Notes under the pieces: model-generated
Told to the model about the DNA's origin: nothing
The model's database searches: none
What the model saw: the letters and a program-made list of their open reading frames with translations, nothing else
In this document: positions 48,015 to 58,464 of the stretch, piece by piece
Layout: every line of letters starts with the position of its first letter
Position numbering within the stretch: position 1 is the first letter of the stretch
Made by a program: the position numbers and the translations under genes
Assembly (NCBI GenBank): GCA_038049695.1
Contig: CP142453.1
Span: forward strand, 128,439,001-128,503,000
Direction of reading: 5' to 3'
Length of the DNA stretch: 64,000 bases
From: Cinnamomum chago
Taxonomy: Eukaryota > Streptophyta > Magnoliopsida > Laurales > Lauraceae

Positions 48015-48666
48015 ATTGTTTCTTGAACTTTGGGGAAGTGAAAATCTACTTCAGACCACATCTTTTGAAAAATCTAAACTGCTTAACATTCATGCCCTCT
48101 ACTTTTAATGATGTCCCGCACTTTTCATTATAATATGAGTTGCCCCCACAGTAACACTAACCTTGTCTAAAATTGGTTAAACCCACAGTTTTCATTAAAA
48201 TATTAGATATCCAACAACATATGATATTGCATGATTAATGGTAAAATGGAAAATTTCTTCGTGTCTTTCCCTAATGTCATTATCCCTAATATATATAATT
48301 TAGCCCACGTTATTTGTTAACCTATCCATCTTAAAATTGTTAGGAAATAGAATAAAACGGCAATTTGAAAAGAAATAAAAGCAGAAGGAAATTTTATAAA
48401 AGATCGGTTTAAAAATCATGGGAGAAAATCATGGTAAAATGAGCTCAATCTCCTCCTGCAGCTCCATCTGATTTCTCTTTCCCAAACCATACTTTTTGGA
48501 TTCCCAAAGTTGGAAAATCGCAAAGTCCTACAACTTTACTGCTCTCTGAGGTAAACCCTTATTGTGTTTTCCCTATGGATCTCTTGATGCCTTGCTGTTT
48601 GCTTGTTTGTTTTATTTACACTGTCTCTGTTTCTCTGACTGACTTACTTTTTCTTTTTCTTTTTCT
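44636..48666. other. Intergenic, one possible orphan exon
   Basis: AT-rich sequence with no full gene. An exon-like stretch at 46543-46653 (minus) is listed separately. An (AT)n microsatellite lies at about 47982-48011. A tRNA-like word TAACTCAATTGG near 47241 is too degenerate to call. Confidence 0.45.
46543..46653 (-). other. Possible unidentified exon
   Basis: A 37-codon open stretch, reading EQSREGKALFPNLYMQKVSG, then WEMPEGDFQALSSIPHQ, ends exactly at CATCAG|GTATGT, a strong donor. The composition is protein-like. An adjacent frame just upstream reads LDGKEVEQNPMVGFGEMSNP, so one exon with a 1-base shift is possible. I do not recognise the family and see no partner exons nearby. Confidence 0.3.
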
Positions 48667-49250
48667 TGTTGGGGTTGTTACTTTTAATATGCCAATGAGA
48701 AAATCAAGAAATCTCCTAGAGTATCCAAAAGTCATTTTGGAAAGTCTAAAGGTCAAAGGTCATCTAGAAATGCTGAACGCCATGGGATTTTATTGTTGTC
48801 TTGATACATGTAAAGTTATGTCTTTTGGAATTGTCCTTTAGTTGTCTATATAAGGTTATGTAGTAGTTGTTTTCTGGTGTGTGAAGAAAGTGTGTGAAGC
48901 AAGAGTGTGTGTGGAGGTCTTGGAGTTGTCAACTGTTTTGGTGTAAAGAAATCTTTTGATATCTTAAGGTTTGATTTATATATTAGTCTTTTGTTCATTT
49001 GATTTAGAGCAAGGGCTCTGTACGGCCTCTTTGGCCGTATAACCCCACATACACAAGCACACACACTCCATCATGTTTGCTACAAAAAAAGTTTCAGCAG
49101 AGCGATTTATGTTTTCACTGTAACTTCAGTATTTCGTTCTGTCAACCTTAGTACACAAAACCTAAACCTGAGTTATTTGCTGAAAGGAACCTTAGTATAT
49201 ACAGAATACGAAATTTAGTTCAAGCAACGATGTAGCAAAGCATTCCATCA
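48667..49250 (+). repeat. 5' LTR of the dsRBD retroelement
   Basis: TGTTGGGG ... CATTCCATCA. It contains a TATA-like TCTATATAAGG at about 48846, followed by GTGTGTGAAG repeats. Confidence 0.85.
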
Positions 49251-49253
49251 AAT

Positions 49254-49265
49254 TGGTATCAAAGC
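49254..49265 (+). promoter_or_regulatory. Primer-binding site (initiator tRNA-Met)
   Basis: TGGTATCAAAGC, 3 nt after the LTR end. The plant consensus is TGGTATCAGAGC, so 11 of 12 match. The copies after the 3' LTR keep the consensus. Confidence 0.85.
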
Positions 49266-49655
49266 GAGGTTGAGATCCTCGGGTTCAGACCTATGTTGAC
49301 AAACCTCAAAGCATCGATCTCTTGAATTATTTTTTGTTGTTTGAAAATATTTTTTTTAAGGCTGCACATTGTTTATGAAAAAAAAAAAGTATTCTCAAGT
49401 GGTTCAGGTTTTATGTTTTACGGAAGAAAGAATTTTCTATTTGAAAACAAGAAGGGGAGAATGAAATGATTTGTTTTTCCAAAAAAATGAAATGAGAAAA
49501 GGGATGAGAAAAGAGAACAAAATCTGTGCTTTTGTTATCAAGATTCAAGAAAACAAGTTTCTTCTCTTGATATGTACCACCATGGTTTGTGATTATTAAG
49601 AGAACAAGTTTCTTCTCTTAACTAAGTTTCTCGGTTTAAAGAATTTGTTCAGAGA

Positions 49656-50033
49656 ATGGTGATTGTTGAAATCCCTTTCAAAACAGTATTACAAGAAGCT
49701 GCAACAAAGCTTGGATGTGCCCCTCCTAAGTATGCTTTTATGAGAATTGGACCTGATCACGAGCCAAAGTTCATTGCGACAGTTCATTTTATACTCAATG
49801 AATATTCCAACTCCATTAGTGGACATCAAAAGTCATCAAAGAAGAAGGCCGAAGAAAGTGCAGCTTCGCATGCATTGAAAGTTCTTCAGGATTCGGGTGA
49901 AGTCAAAGTGATCGATGTTAACAGGTGTAATGATCTTGATGAAGTTGAGAATTTGACAAAATATGGAGTGTTTTTACAAGTAGAGATGAAAGAAGATGAA
50001 AGCTTCAACACAGGTTATGAAGAATTTTTATGA
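49656..50033 (+). CDS. Double-stranded RNA-binding domain protein inside an LTR retroelement
   Basis: 125 residues. Residues 6-77 form one dsRBD: helix 1 FKTVLQEAATKLG, PPKYAFMRIGPDHEPKF (the GP.H loop that contacts the minor groove), strands IATVHF and NSISGH, and SSKKKAEESAASHALKVL, with the KKxAE lysines that bind phosphates at the start of helix 2. All three RNA-contact regions look intact. The acidic tail (about 78-125) ends at TGA, but the +1 frame stays open past it (QVMKNFYEACIKGYEKK...) to a TAA near 50118, which suggests a frameshift shortened the protein. Plant dsRBD proteins act in small-RNA processing. Here the ORF lies between primer site and polypurine tract, so the element could express or mobilise it. 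The parent gene is unknown, and no intron is visible. Confidence 0.85.
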   Translation: MVIVEIPFKTVLQEAATKLGCAPPKYAFMRIGPDHEPKFIATVHFILNEYSNSISGHQKSSKKKAEESAASHALKVLQDSGEVKVIDVNRCNDLDEVENLTKYGVFLQVEMKEDESFNTGYEEFL

Positions 50034-50116
50034 AGCTTGCATCAAGGGCTATGAGAAAAAGATTGAAGAATTGAAATATGGGGAAAGATCATCGACTCCA
50101 ATGAGAATTGATTATT

Positions 50117-50130
50117 AAAAGTAAGGGGGA
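50117..50130 (+). promoter_or_regulatory. Polypurine tract
   Basis: AAAAGTAAGGGGGA, four bases before the 3' LTR. This is the usual plus-strand primer position. Confidence 0.8.
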
Positions 50131-50134
50131 GTTA

Positions 50135-50695
50135 TGTTGGGATTATTACTTTTAATATTCCAATGAGAAAATCAAGAAATCTCCTAGAGTATCCAAAAGT
50201 CATTTTGGAAAGTCTAAAGGTAAAAGGTCATCTAAAAAAGCTAAAGGTCATGGGTTTTTATTGTTGTCTTGATATATGTAAAGTCATGTCTTTTGGAAGT
50301 GTCCTTTAGTATTCTATATAAGGTTATGTAGTAGTTGTTTTCTAGTGTGTGAAGCAAGAGTGTGTGTGGAGTTCTTGGAGATTGTCAAGTGTTTTGGTGT
50401 AGAGAAATCTCTTGATTTCTTAAGGTTTGATTTATATATAAGTCTTTTATTCATTTGATTTAGAGTAGGGGCTCTGTACGGCCGTACAACCCCACATATA
50501 CAAGCACACACACTCCATCATGTTTGCTACAAAGAAGTTTCAGCAGCGTGATTTATGTTTTCACTGTAACTTTAGTATTTCACTCTGTCAACCTTAGTAC
50601 ACAGAACCTAAACCTGAGTATCTGCTAAAAGAAACCTTAGTATACACCGAATACGAACTTCAATTCTAGCAACGTTGTAGCAGAGCATTCCATCA
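50135..50695 (+). repeat. 3' LTR of the dsRBD retroelement
   Basis: TGTTGGGATT ... CATTCCATCA. TCTATATAAGG recurs near 50314. It is followed not by unique sequence but by another primer-site-like repeat. Confidence 0.85.
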
Positions 50696-50882
50696 AATTG
50701 ATATCAGAGTTCATATTTTCATCAAAATGGTATCAGAGCTCATATTTTCATCAAATTAGGAAACCTTACTATACACAGAATACGAACTTTAGTTCTAGCG
50801 ATGTTGTAGCAGAGCATTCCATCAAATTGGTATCAGAGCTCATATTTTCATCAAATTGGTATCAGAGCTCATATTTTCATCA
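50696..50882 (+). repeat. Reiterated primer-site units and a partial third LTR end
   Basis: A 29-30 bp unit (TGGTATCAGAGCTCATATTT then TCATCAAAT) occurs at about 50698, 50727, 50827 and 50856. Between the second and third copies is a roughly 75-bp piece of the LTR 3' end (CCTTACTATACACAGAATAC ... GCATTCCATCA). The locus therefore once held more than one element or template jump. Confidence 0.8.
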
Positions 50883-52009
50883 TTTTTAACTTGCTTACTT
50901 GTTTGAAACCCCACTAGGCATCAGTCTAACATACGACCATTCACACCCTCTCCCTCATATGGTTGAAATGTGATTTTTTTCCTTATTTCTTTGTCTTTTT
51001 TAATCTGATGATTTTTGCATATTTTTCACAAAAAGGGTTTTGACAAAATTAGTCTTCCTTTTCTTTGTCATGGGATTTTTCAGTTTATGTGATATAAACT
51101 GTTATTATGATATCATGGAATCTTGAGCAAAGAAGGTTTTTAAAAAAAATGCTGAAAAATATTAACTAGAGTCACTTAGTGTGGAATTTCGGTTATGAAA
51201 TTGGAAAAATCGAATTTAAGGATGACTAATACGTCAAAACCCCATCCCCAAATTTGATTGGGTGAGCCCTCTTTGCCCATTTCCATTTGATGCCATGAAT
51301 TTTACCCCCTTTTAGGTGATGAGATTGGGTTTTACTGATTTCCTTTTGGTGGGTTTGATTGTCTGGCCACACCTACCATCCTTGTGAGTCCTCCACCTCT
51401 GATTGAAAATTTTCAAGTAGGCTGTAGCATGCAAGATCACAGTACTCTTTTAACATTTCCACTTCATCATCCCCAATTAGGCATATAGAGCATTGGGTAG
51501 CATTTGATTCCTGGAAACTGAATTTTGAATATCATCTTGATTGGTACAATTTCTCAGTAGTGGTCACCCAATTTTTAGATAAAAGGTTTCAATCTCGGAG
51601 GGTGGGTTTCTCTATCATCTCTCTGCTAATGGCATCTGTAGAGTCTGCCTCGTACACCATGAAGGTATTTATATCTTTACAGTTGTAGCTGTTTCAGCAT
51701 GTGAGATGTGAAAGATCTGAGGCTGAGCCATCATCGTGTGGGCCCTCCCAATGTTTACATGACATGAATGAAAAATCAAGCTTCCCCAACTGGTCAAGTT
51801 TGTCATATGGGTGTGTTAGTGTTTGAAAAGGGATGATTTGATATAAAAAAGAAACAACCAATTGGTCTGTCTGGTTGATAGATCTTGATTTTTCGGTCAT
51901 GATGCCATTGACAGGAGCAACGATGAAAGGCTTGGATCTTCCAAAGTCTTTCATATTCATCCACAAGGGGAGATATTAGTCTTTTCCAATTTATATTCTC
52001 ATTGAAACT
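50883..52009. other. Intergenic, upstream of the F-box pseudogene
   Basis: No gene recognised. A first exon or promoter for the F-box gene might lie here, but I could not find one. Confidence 0.45.
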
Positions 52010-54089
52010 TTGTTTTTTGGATTGAAGAAGAAGATACATGCAGGTCAATCCTCGCAAGGAGGTGAAGATCTGATTAGTGATCTGACTGAGGATGTTATGA
52101 ATTTGAATCTCGTGTGTCTACCAATAAGGGTAGCAGTTAGGACAAGCATACTGTCAAAAAAGTGGAGGTACAAGTGGATTTCCATCCCTGATATAGATTT
52201 CAATGAGAATTGCTTGTATGCAAACGCATCAGAAATGGACTATGCGCTTATTGTGGATCAAGTTCTGTTGCATCATGTTGGCCCAATTCGCAACTTTTCC
52301 TGCAGGTTTTATAAGCTAATCGGTAGCTGGCTCATGTTCCTATTGAGGAATGGGCTTAAAAAGTTAATCCTCGAACAGAATTTACAAAGATTACTCTATG
52401 TGCCTTCTAGTATCTTCTACTGTCTTGGGCTATGTCATTTGGAGTTGTCCAATTGCATCATTTCTGTACCTGCAACATTCCAAGGTTTCCACAATCTCAT
52501 GGTCTTGAAGCTTTATTATGCTGACATGTCAGAAGATGAAATTGCATACTTGATTTTGAAAAGCCCACTTCTAGAGAGCCTGACACTGGCAGGCTTCTGT
52601 TTTGATCAGTGTATCAACATCAATGCTCCAAATCTCCTTACTTGGATCTCGAGGGCACATTGAGTGATCTTTCTCTTGGAAGTAGTCCACATTTGACTGT
52701 TCTCTCTATTGAGCTTGAGCTAACCATAGGGGAACCTGAAAATAAAAATTGCAGTGTGGCCCAGTTTACTGGTTGTTCTCAGGTGATTGAGAGACTAGCA
52801 TTGAAGGGCGAGTTTCTACGGGTAATGATAAGGCATTTTGTGGTTGTTGTTGAGTTTTCAGTTAGCAATGGAATGATACGGTGTACAGTATATAATCCTT
52901 CGTTTATGGAAGAATGTTCATGTACATCCATCCCTCACTATAGGGTGAAGGAGATTTACGTGCCTTTCCCTCTTTGCACATGAGCATTCCTCTTCTACAT
53001 ATGATCATACATGGCATTTTCTCCTCTTATTTATGATATGAAAGGCTATTATACTGGGCAATGGGCAAGGGTTTTATTCGAGGTCCCTCTGCATGCAAGA
53101 TCCCATCATGGATCTCTAGCCTTCCACCCTTATCAGTCTTTTTAGGGTTCTGATAAACCATCAAGAGCCCGAAAATTCAGCAATGGCGGCACTTTTAGAA
53201 GAACTTGCCATTTGGCAGCATGATGAATGCAGGCTATATTATCTCATAAAGATGATAAAGGGGGAAGAATCTATAGATCCTAAGTTCTACCATTCCCATC
53301 AAGGAGAATCCAAAATTTTGCTCCTGCCACATGGCCCTTGGTAGCCTGTGCCACAGTTTGGAAGGAAGTCTTGACTCCATGCTAATGGTAGTTGGTTTCA
53401 CTTAAGACCCCTGTGGTCCACTAGAATGCATTTGCATTGTGGTATAACCTCAAAACTCATTGATCATCTGCTTCCAGTGAGGTTTTCAGTGGGTTGCTCC
53501 TTATAGAACCATTTCAATCTTCTCTCTTTTTTTGCAAGTTTTTATGTCGTGCCAATGTACCAGAAAAGGTTTGTGCTACATATGATCCCCTGAAGTATCT
53601 TGACATGCTCCTGGATTTAAAGTGGAGTTTGCCAACCTTATTATTCATACTGAGAAGCTCGCCAAATTTGAAAGAACTTAAAATCAATGTGAGTCGCTTG
53701 TCAAGCATGGTTATCAAGGATTTTGAACGTGTTATGGTCTAAAAATGCCCTATACTGATATGATTTCATGGGTCTGAATTTGTGATTTAAACTAGTGTGG
53801 ATATGAAGGAGAGGATGATGTATATTTTGACGTTGCTGAGTTTTGGGGTGCACAAACACAGTTGGGTTGTTTATTCAGTCACCTCTAAGCTTTGGAGATC
53901 TTTGAAATCTTTGACATATTATTCGATTTGGAACTCATAAGATATGTACTTGCCAATGCCCCTGTGCTTGAGACAATGAAAATTAGTATCAGCCACTCGG
54001 TTGAAGCTGAAGAAGTTTGTAAGATATCGGAGGAATTGTTGCAACTTCGACGATCTTCAACACAAGCTAAAATTATAATTCACCACTAA
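52010..54089 (+). pseudogene. F-box/FBD/LRR protein (At1g13570-like) pseudogene
   Basis: Three exons can be traced: about 52010-52821, 53539-53688 and 53796-54089, joined in phase 0 by CTACGG|GTAATG, TTTTTGCAAG|, ATCAAT|GTGAGT and AAACTAG|. The order is F-box (DLISDLTEDV...LPIRVAVRTSILSKKWRYKW), leucine-rich stretches (FYCLGLCHLELSNC, PLLESLTLAGF), then FBD (FILRSSPNLKELKIN, DVAEFWGAQ, VLANAPVLETMKI). Such proteins normally act as substrate adaptors of SCF ubiquitin ligases. Lesions: no ATG ahead of the F-box, a one-base frame change near 52636-52642 (NAPNL then YLDLEGTLSDL in the next frame, with a TGA in the old one), and a TAA at 53886-53888 where the relic at 31 kb keeps CAA. Intron 1 also contains MITE sequence. 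An assembly error could explain one lesion but hardly all three. Confidence 0.85.
52909..53040. mobile_element. MITE arm in the F-box pseudogene intron
   Basis: TGTTCATGTACATCCATCCC...CTATAGGGTGAA matches the left arm of the element at 12526. The opposite arm is not clear, so the right limit is a guess. Confidence 0.45.
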
Positions 54090-56618
54090 AGAAAGTCATG
54101 AGGTCCAAGTGTAAATTTCAACTTTCCTTCTCTTTTTTACAGTTTTTCTTTTGTTGTCAAGTGTGTGAACACGTCTACAATTTTATGCGTGCTCTTTTCC
54201 ATCATCTTCCCCTTATCAGTCTCTCTTAGATAAGACTTTTAAAAGGAAAGGACTTAAAAGATTATCACAAACTTTACTAGAGGAATTCTCAGAGCGATTT
54301 ACCTAGAGCCCTCTTGGGCTGTTGTTTCTTCGTTTCAATTCATGAAGTGTGAAAAAGGAACTCCTCTATATTCTTCCTGCAATGAACCATGTAACAAAGA
54401 ATTTCCAGTCGGATTATACTTGTATGCGAGTTCAACGGATGGTCCTTGCTGGTTATACTTCTATATGCATGATGATGGATGGTTATTATTTGAAGGCTTT
54501 CATGGCGCCTTAATTATGATAATCAAATGTATTTAATTAATGTTTTTGATCCACTGGCAACTGCTGCAGAGCCATGGCAATCCAACATTCCAACTGTCTA
54601 CCACAAACTTCAGTTGGATTTCTAATAGACAGGAAAAAACTGTTAAAACACAATTCTTTTTCATATGGATAGGAGATGTTTTTCGTGTTTAGCAGGAGAA
54701 AACATGTTGCAATTGCGTGATATACTTGCGATTATAGCGCTATTGCCCGAAATACTTGTGAATATATAGAGATTTCACAACATAATTGCAATTATGTTGT
54801 GCGATTGCAAAATATGGCACTTTCATTTAAAAAAAAAAAAAACTATGAGGACCTCTACAGACAGTTCTAAAATTTTAGTGCTTCTACCGTCAAAATGTGT
54901 TTAACTGATTTTTTTTTCCTTTAAAAATTCCTTTAAAATGGTTGAAAGTTTATAAAGAAAATAAAAATATCAAAATTTTTATTTCATGAATAGTGATTCC
55001 TCCTTTTATGTATATGAGTCCATATAATACTAAAGGTGTTGCTTTCATCTGAATGGAAATTGTATATGATTCTCAACAAGAGAAGAAAAAGATTTACCTG
55101 GTTTTCAAGCACAGTCCGCTGTAAATTTTGTTACATTGGTAGTTAAGTACATTAATGTATAGACTGGGCAATTTCAAGTGAGTGTGCTGACTCGTGACTT
55201 GCAGTTCAGCTCTATTGGGCCCACCTTCGATAAGTGCAATTCTTTTGATACTCGTCATCTCATGATCTGGCATTGTGCAAAAATTTTCACACACTGAACC
55301 TTCACTTAGACATTCAATCCCACGTTGCATATTGCATGGAATAGAAACCTTTCTTCACATTTGAGAGAGAGAGAGAGAGAGAGAGAGAAACCGTATAAAT
55401 AAAGTGGTAATATGAATACTGTTTCAGTTCCTTGATACAAGGAAACTGATTTACAAGAGTCAACAAAAAAAAAATTACGCATCAATACAGAATTTACTCA
55501 CAGCCCTGAACCAATTCAGTGATAAATGCTGAGATCATAAATTTTTTTAGAAGATTTCAAAAAAGTATAATACGGCTTATGTTCAAAAAAGTGTATGAAG
55601 ATTTGAATATTTCAAAAAAGTATTAAAGTTTTTTAAAAAAAATGCAAGAATTTTCTTGCATCAAGTCTTAAATATATAAATATATATATATCAAACTATC
55701 CAGTTAAGTATGACGAAATTTTTTTTTTCCTAACCTTCTTTCATCTGCAAAACAAACCCAAAACTTTTGGGCCTCAAATAGATGGTTCAGTTACCTAGGA
55801 GAATGGCAGAATTGGCCTTCAATTTTATTATTATTATTATTTTTTATCTGGATTCTCTTATGACCCAAGTTTTAACTCTTCATTTATATTTTTTAAAATG
55901 AGCCAAAAGTTTTCTACTATTTTGATTTTTTTTTTCTTTTTTCCGTACCCCATCCAAGTGGGTCGAGACTTCAACTCACGCAAGCATGTACTAACCAGAT
56001 GAGCCACAGGCAGGACAACTGATGTTTTGGATTATCACTCCAACCAGTTGGTTTATCTTGGGGTCTAGCTCATTCTCTAGACAAAGCAAGAGATACATGG
56101 TGATTGGGCATCCATAAACTTCGGAAAATCCCCAACATACAATTTTCTAGGAAAATGATAATGTAGAAGTCTAACCCTGTACAATCCTTTTCTGTGGCTC
56201 ACGTCTCTTTAGTCAACATCCTCATCCATCTACAACCTGACCACTGGCACTGGTACAGATTTGGGAGGATAAGAATATTTGAGGCTAAAATCAAAGGATG
56301 TCATCCTCCAACATGGATGATTTTTCAGCTTAATTGGTGCTGGTTCCAACAGAAAAATGCAAATAGCTCATGCCATTTAACAATATCTAGATCTCTTCTA
56401 CATCCAACAGCCACATCTACCAAGGTCCAAATATACTGTTTGGAGCCTACCGTCCAATCGAAAGGGACTTTCACTATATTAGAAGTCTCCCACCAGCTTA
56501 CTCCTGTCCTACATCTCAACTTCGCAAAGGAATTTGAATTCGCTTCAAAATCTTGAAAGAATACCAAAATTCAGGAATTTCGAAGCAGAAAAAAATAAAA
56601 TTATACTGTTTTGGCGAC

Positions 56619-56674
<56 letters not shown>

Positions 56675-56764
56675 TATACAATGGTTGGTGCTGAGAGCCA
56701 CTTCTTGCAGGTGTGTCACTGATTTTCAGTTTGGATGATACAAGATTCTTCAAAGGATTTGATG
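54090..56764. other. Intergenic between the F-box pseudogene and the RER gene
   Basis: No gene recognised. It holds (GA)n microsatellites at about 55363-55388 and 56623-56672 and a short tRNA-like SINE (listed). The latter (GA)25 tract is about 100 bp past the end of the RER coding sequence and may lie in its 3' UTR. Confidence 0.5.
55921..56020 (-). mobile_element. Short tRNA-like SINE candidate
   Basis: The minus strand reads TGTGGCTCATCTGGTTAGTA (A-box style), then GAAGTCTCGACCCACTTGG, GGGTACGG and an A-rich tail (T-rich on +). About 95 bp. No duplication identified. Confidence 0.45.
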
Positions 56765-58397
56765 CTATGAAGTAGGACTGCCCCCTGACTGATTTTTCAC
56801 ATCATCCATGCTGGCTTCCTTCATTGTGTTGCACTCTAATGTGGATGATGGTCTAGCAGTCTCCGGAAGTTGATAGTTAGGCAAGACAGCCTTATGTGTC
56901 TGCAATCCTGTGAACCGTGCGAGATCCACCCATTGCTGCAGTAAAGAAAGAAACAATTATTTTATGGAGGTACAAGTGTACTGGGTATCTAATGGAAAAC
57001 TGGGTTAGCACTACAGCACGTTTGTGTCTTTCCAACTTGGTTTCTGCATAAAGGGAGAGTATAAAGGAGACAAGGGCGAAGGCTAAAGGCTGGATATACT
57101 TGGGTGTGAAATGTAATTCCATTTTCATCAAGGGGAGGATGTCAATTACAGAAAATTGGCCATCCAATCCATGACCATGGCTCTTCGGACAAGCTATAAT
57201 ACCCAGATACTAGTAAAAGCCTTGCATATCCGTGTCAGACAGATCTGACACTTATATTAGTTCCCAATACTGCACTGATACTTCTAAGACACAATTTTAG
57301 CATTATCCTACTTACCAAGTCTAGTATTTCATCTTTCAATTTTTCTTACTTGTTCACATAAAAAAAAATTAAAAAGGAACATAAACAATGACAATTTCAT
57401 TAATTTAAAAGTGTTTTAAATAAAAAATTAGGACAGCCTATCCGTATCCATATCCTAGATTTCTTAAATGTCACTACAAGGCCCTTCATCTTGCACAAAT
57501 AGCAAAAGCAAGCATTGAAATAGGGATGTAAACGGGTCGGTTCCGGTCCGGGTCCATGGTGGACTCGGACCCGGAATTGTTAAGGAGAAGGTGGACCTGG
57601 ACCCATCTCGGGACCAGTTTCTTAGTTGCGGACCTGGAACTGTTAAGGAGACGGTGGAACCGGACCCGAAACCAGAACCATATATGGGGCGGGTTTGGAT
57701 CTAGGTAGAGAACAGTATGGAAAAAAAAAATCTAATTTTGAGGAGAGATTTTCAAAAATTGAGGTAATGTGTCAGGTCCTGGGTCTGAACCAATGTGAAA
57801 TCGGAACCGGACCCGTTTAGGTCATGGGTCCAAAGAAAAGGGCCCAGACTTATTTACTTATCAGGGCTTACATAAGGACGCAAATCTGGTTTTTAACGGG
57901 TCGGAACATCCAGTTGTCGGAGAATCGGGGGCCCATTTACATCCTTACATAGAAATCACTATATGAAAGGTTGAGAAAAATCTAACCTGAGTTCCCCAAT
58001 ATGAGTTCATTGTACGGACGAAAAAAGACAACATATTCATAAGTAATGGTTGAGAAGATAGAAACTGATCAGATAATCGATGCTCCACTAGTCCAGCAAT
58101 TACCTGCAATATAATACATTTGAGATAAATACCATAAATTTTTATAAGTAGAGGTAGTAACAAGAAATAAATAAGAAATACTTTAATGGTCCCGTATTCC
58201 CGTTAAGTAATCTGTTGTGAAGCACTCAGACTTGGACATATGTTAGAATGGGTCCATTGACTCCATTCATAATGTCAAGAGTGTTCAAAGAATGCATCTC
58301 TCACTACGGACTAATCACTGAGCAGGAATTGTATGGATTGAAATATCCTTTGGTTCCAATAATTCAGATGGTAAATATCAAAAACTTCAAAGAATGA

Positions 58398-58464
<67 letters not shown>

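Larger units (their letters stand above)
48667..50695 (+). mobile_element. Non-autonomous Copia-style LTR retroelement carrying a dsRBD ORF
   Basis: The 5' LTR 48667-49250 (584 bp) and 3' LTR 50135-50695 (561 bp) align along their length with many mismatches and small indels. Both start TGTTGGG and end CATTCCATCA. A primer-binding site complementary to initiator tRNA-Met follows the 5' LTR, and a polypurine tract precedes the 3' LTR. The 884-bp internal region has no gag, protease, integrase, RT or RNase H. Its one recognisable product is a double-stranded RNA-binding protein. No target duplication is visible (TTTCT left, AATTG right), because the right LTR runs straight into further primer-site repeats, so the right border is rearranged. 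LTR divergence suggests an old insertion. Confidence 0.85.

Noticed and set aside
56516-56722. ORFs with SL or RE dipeptide runs
   Set aside because: Translations of the (GA)25 microsatellite.
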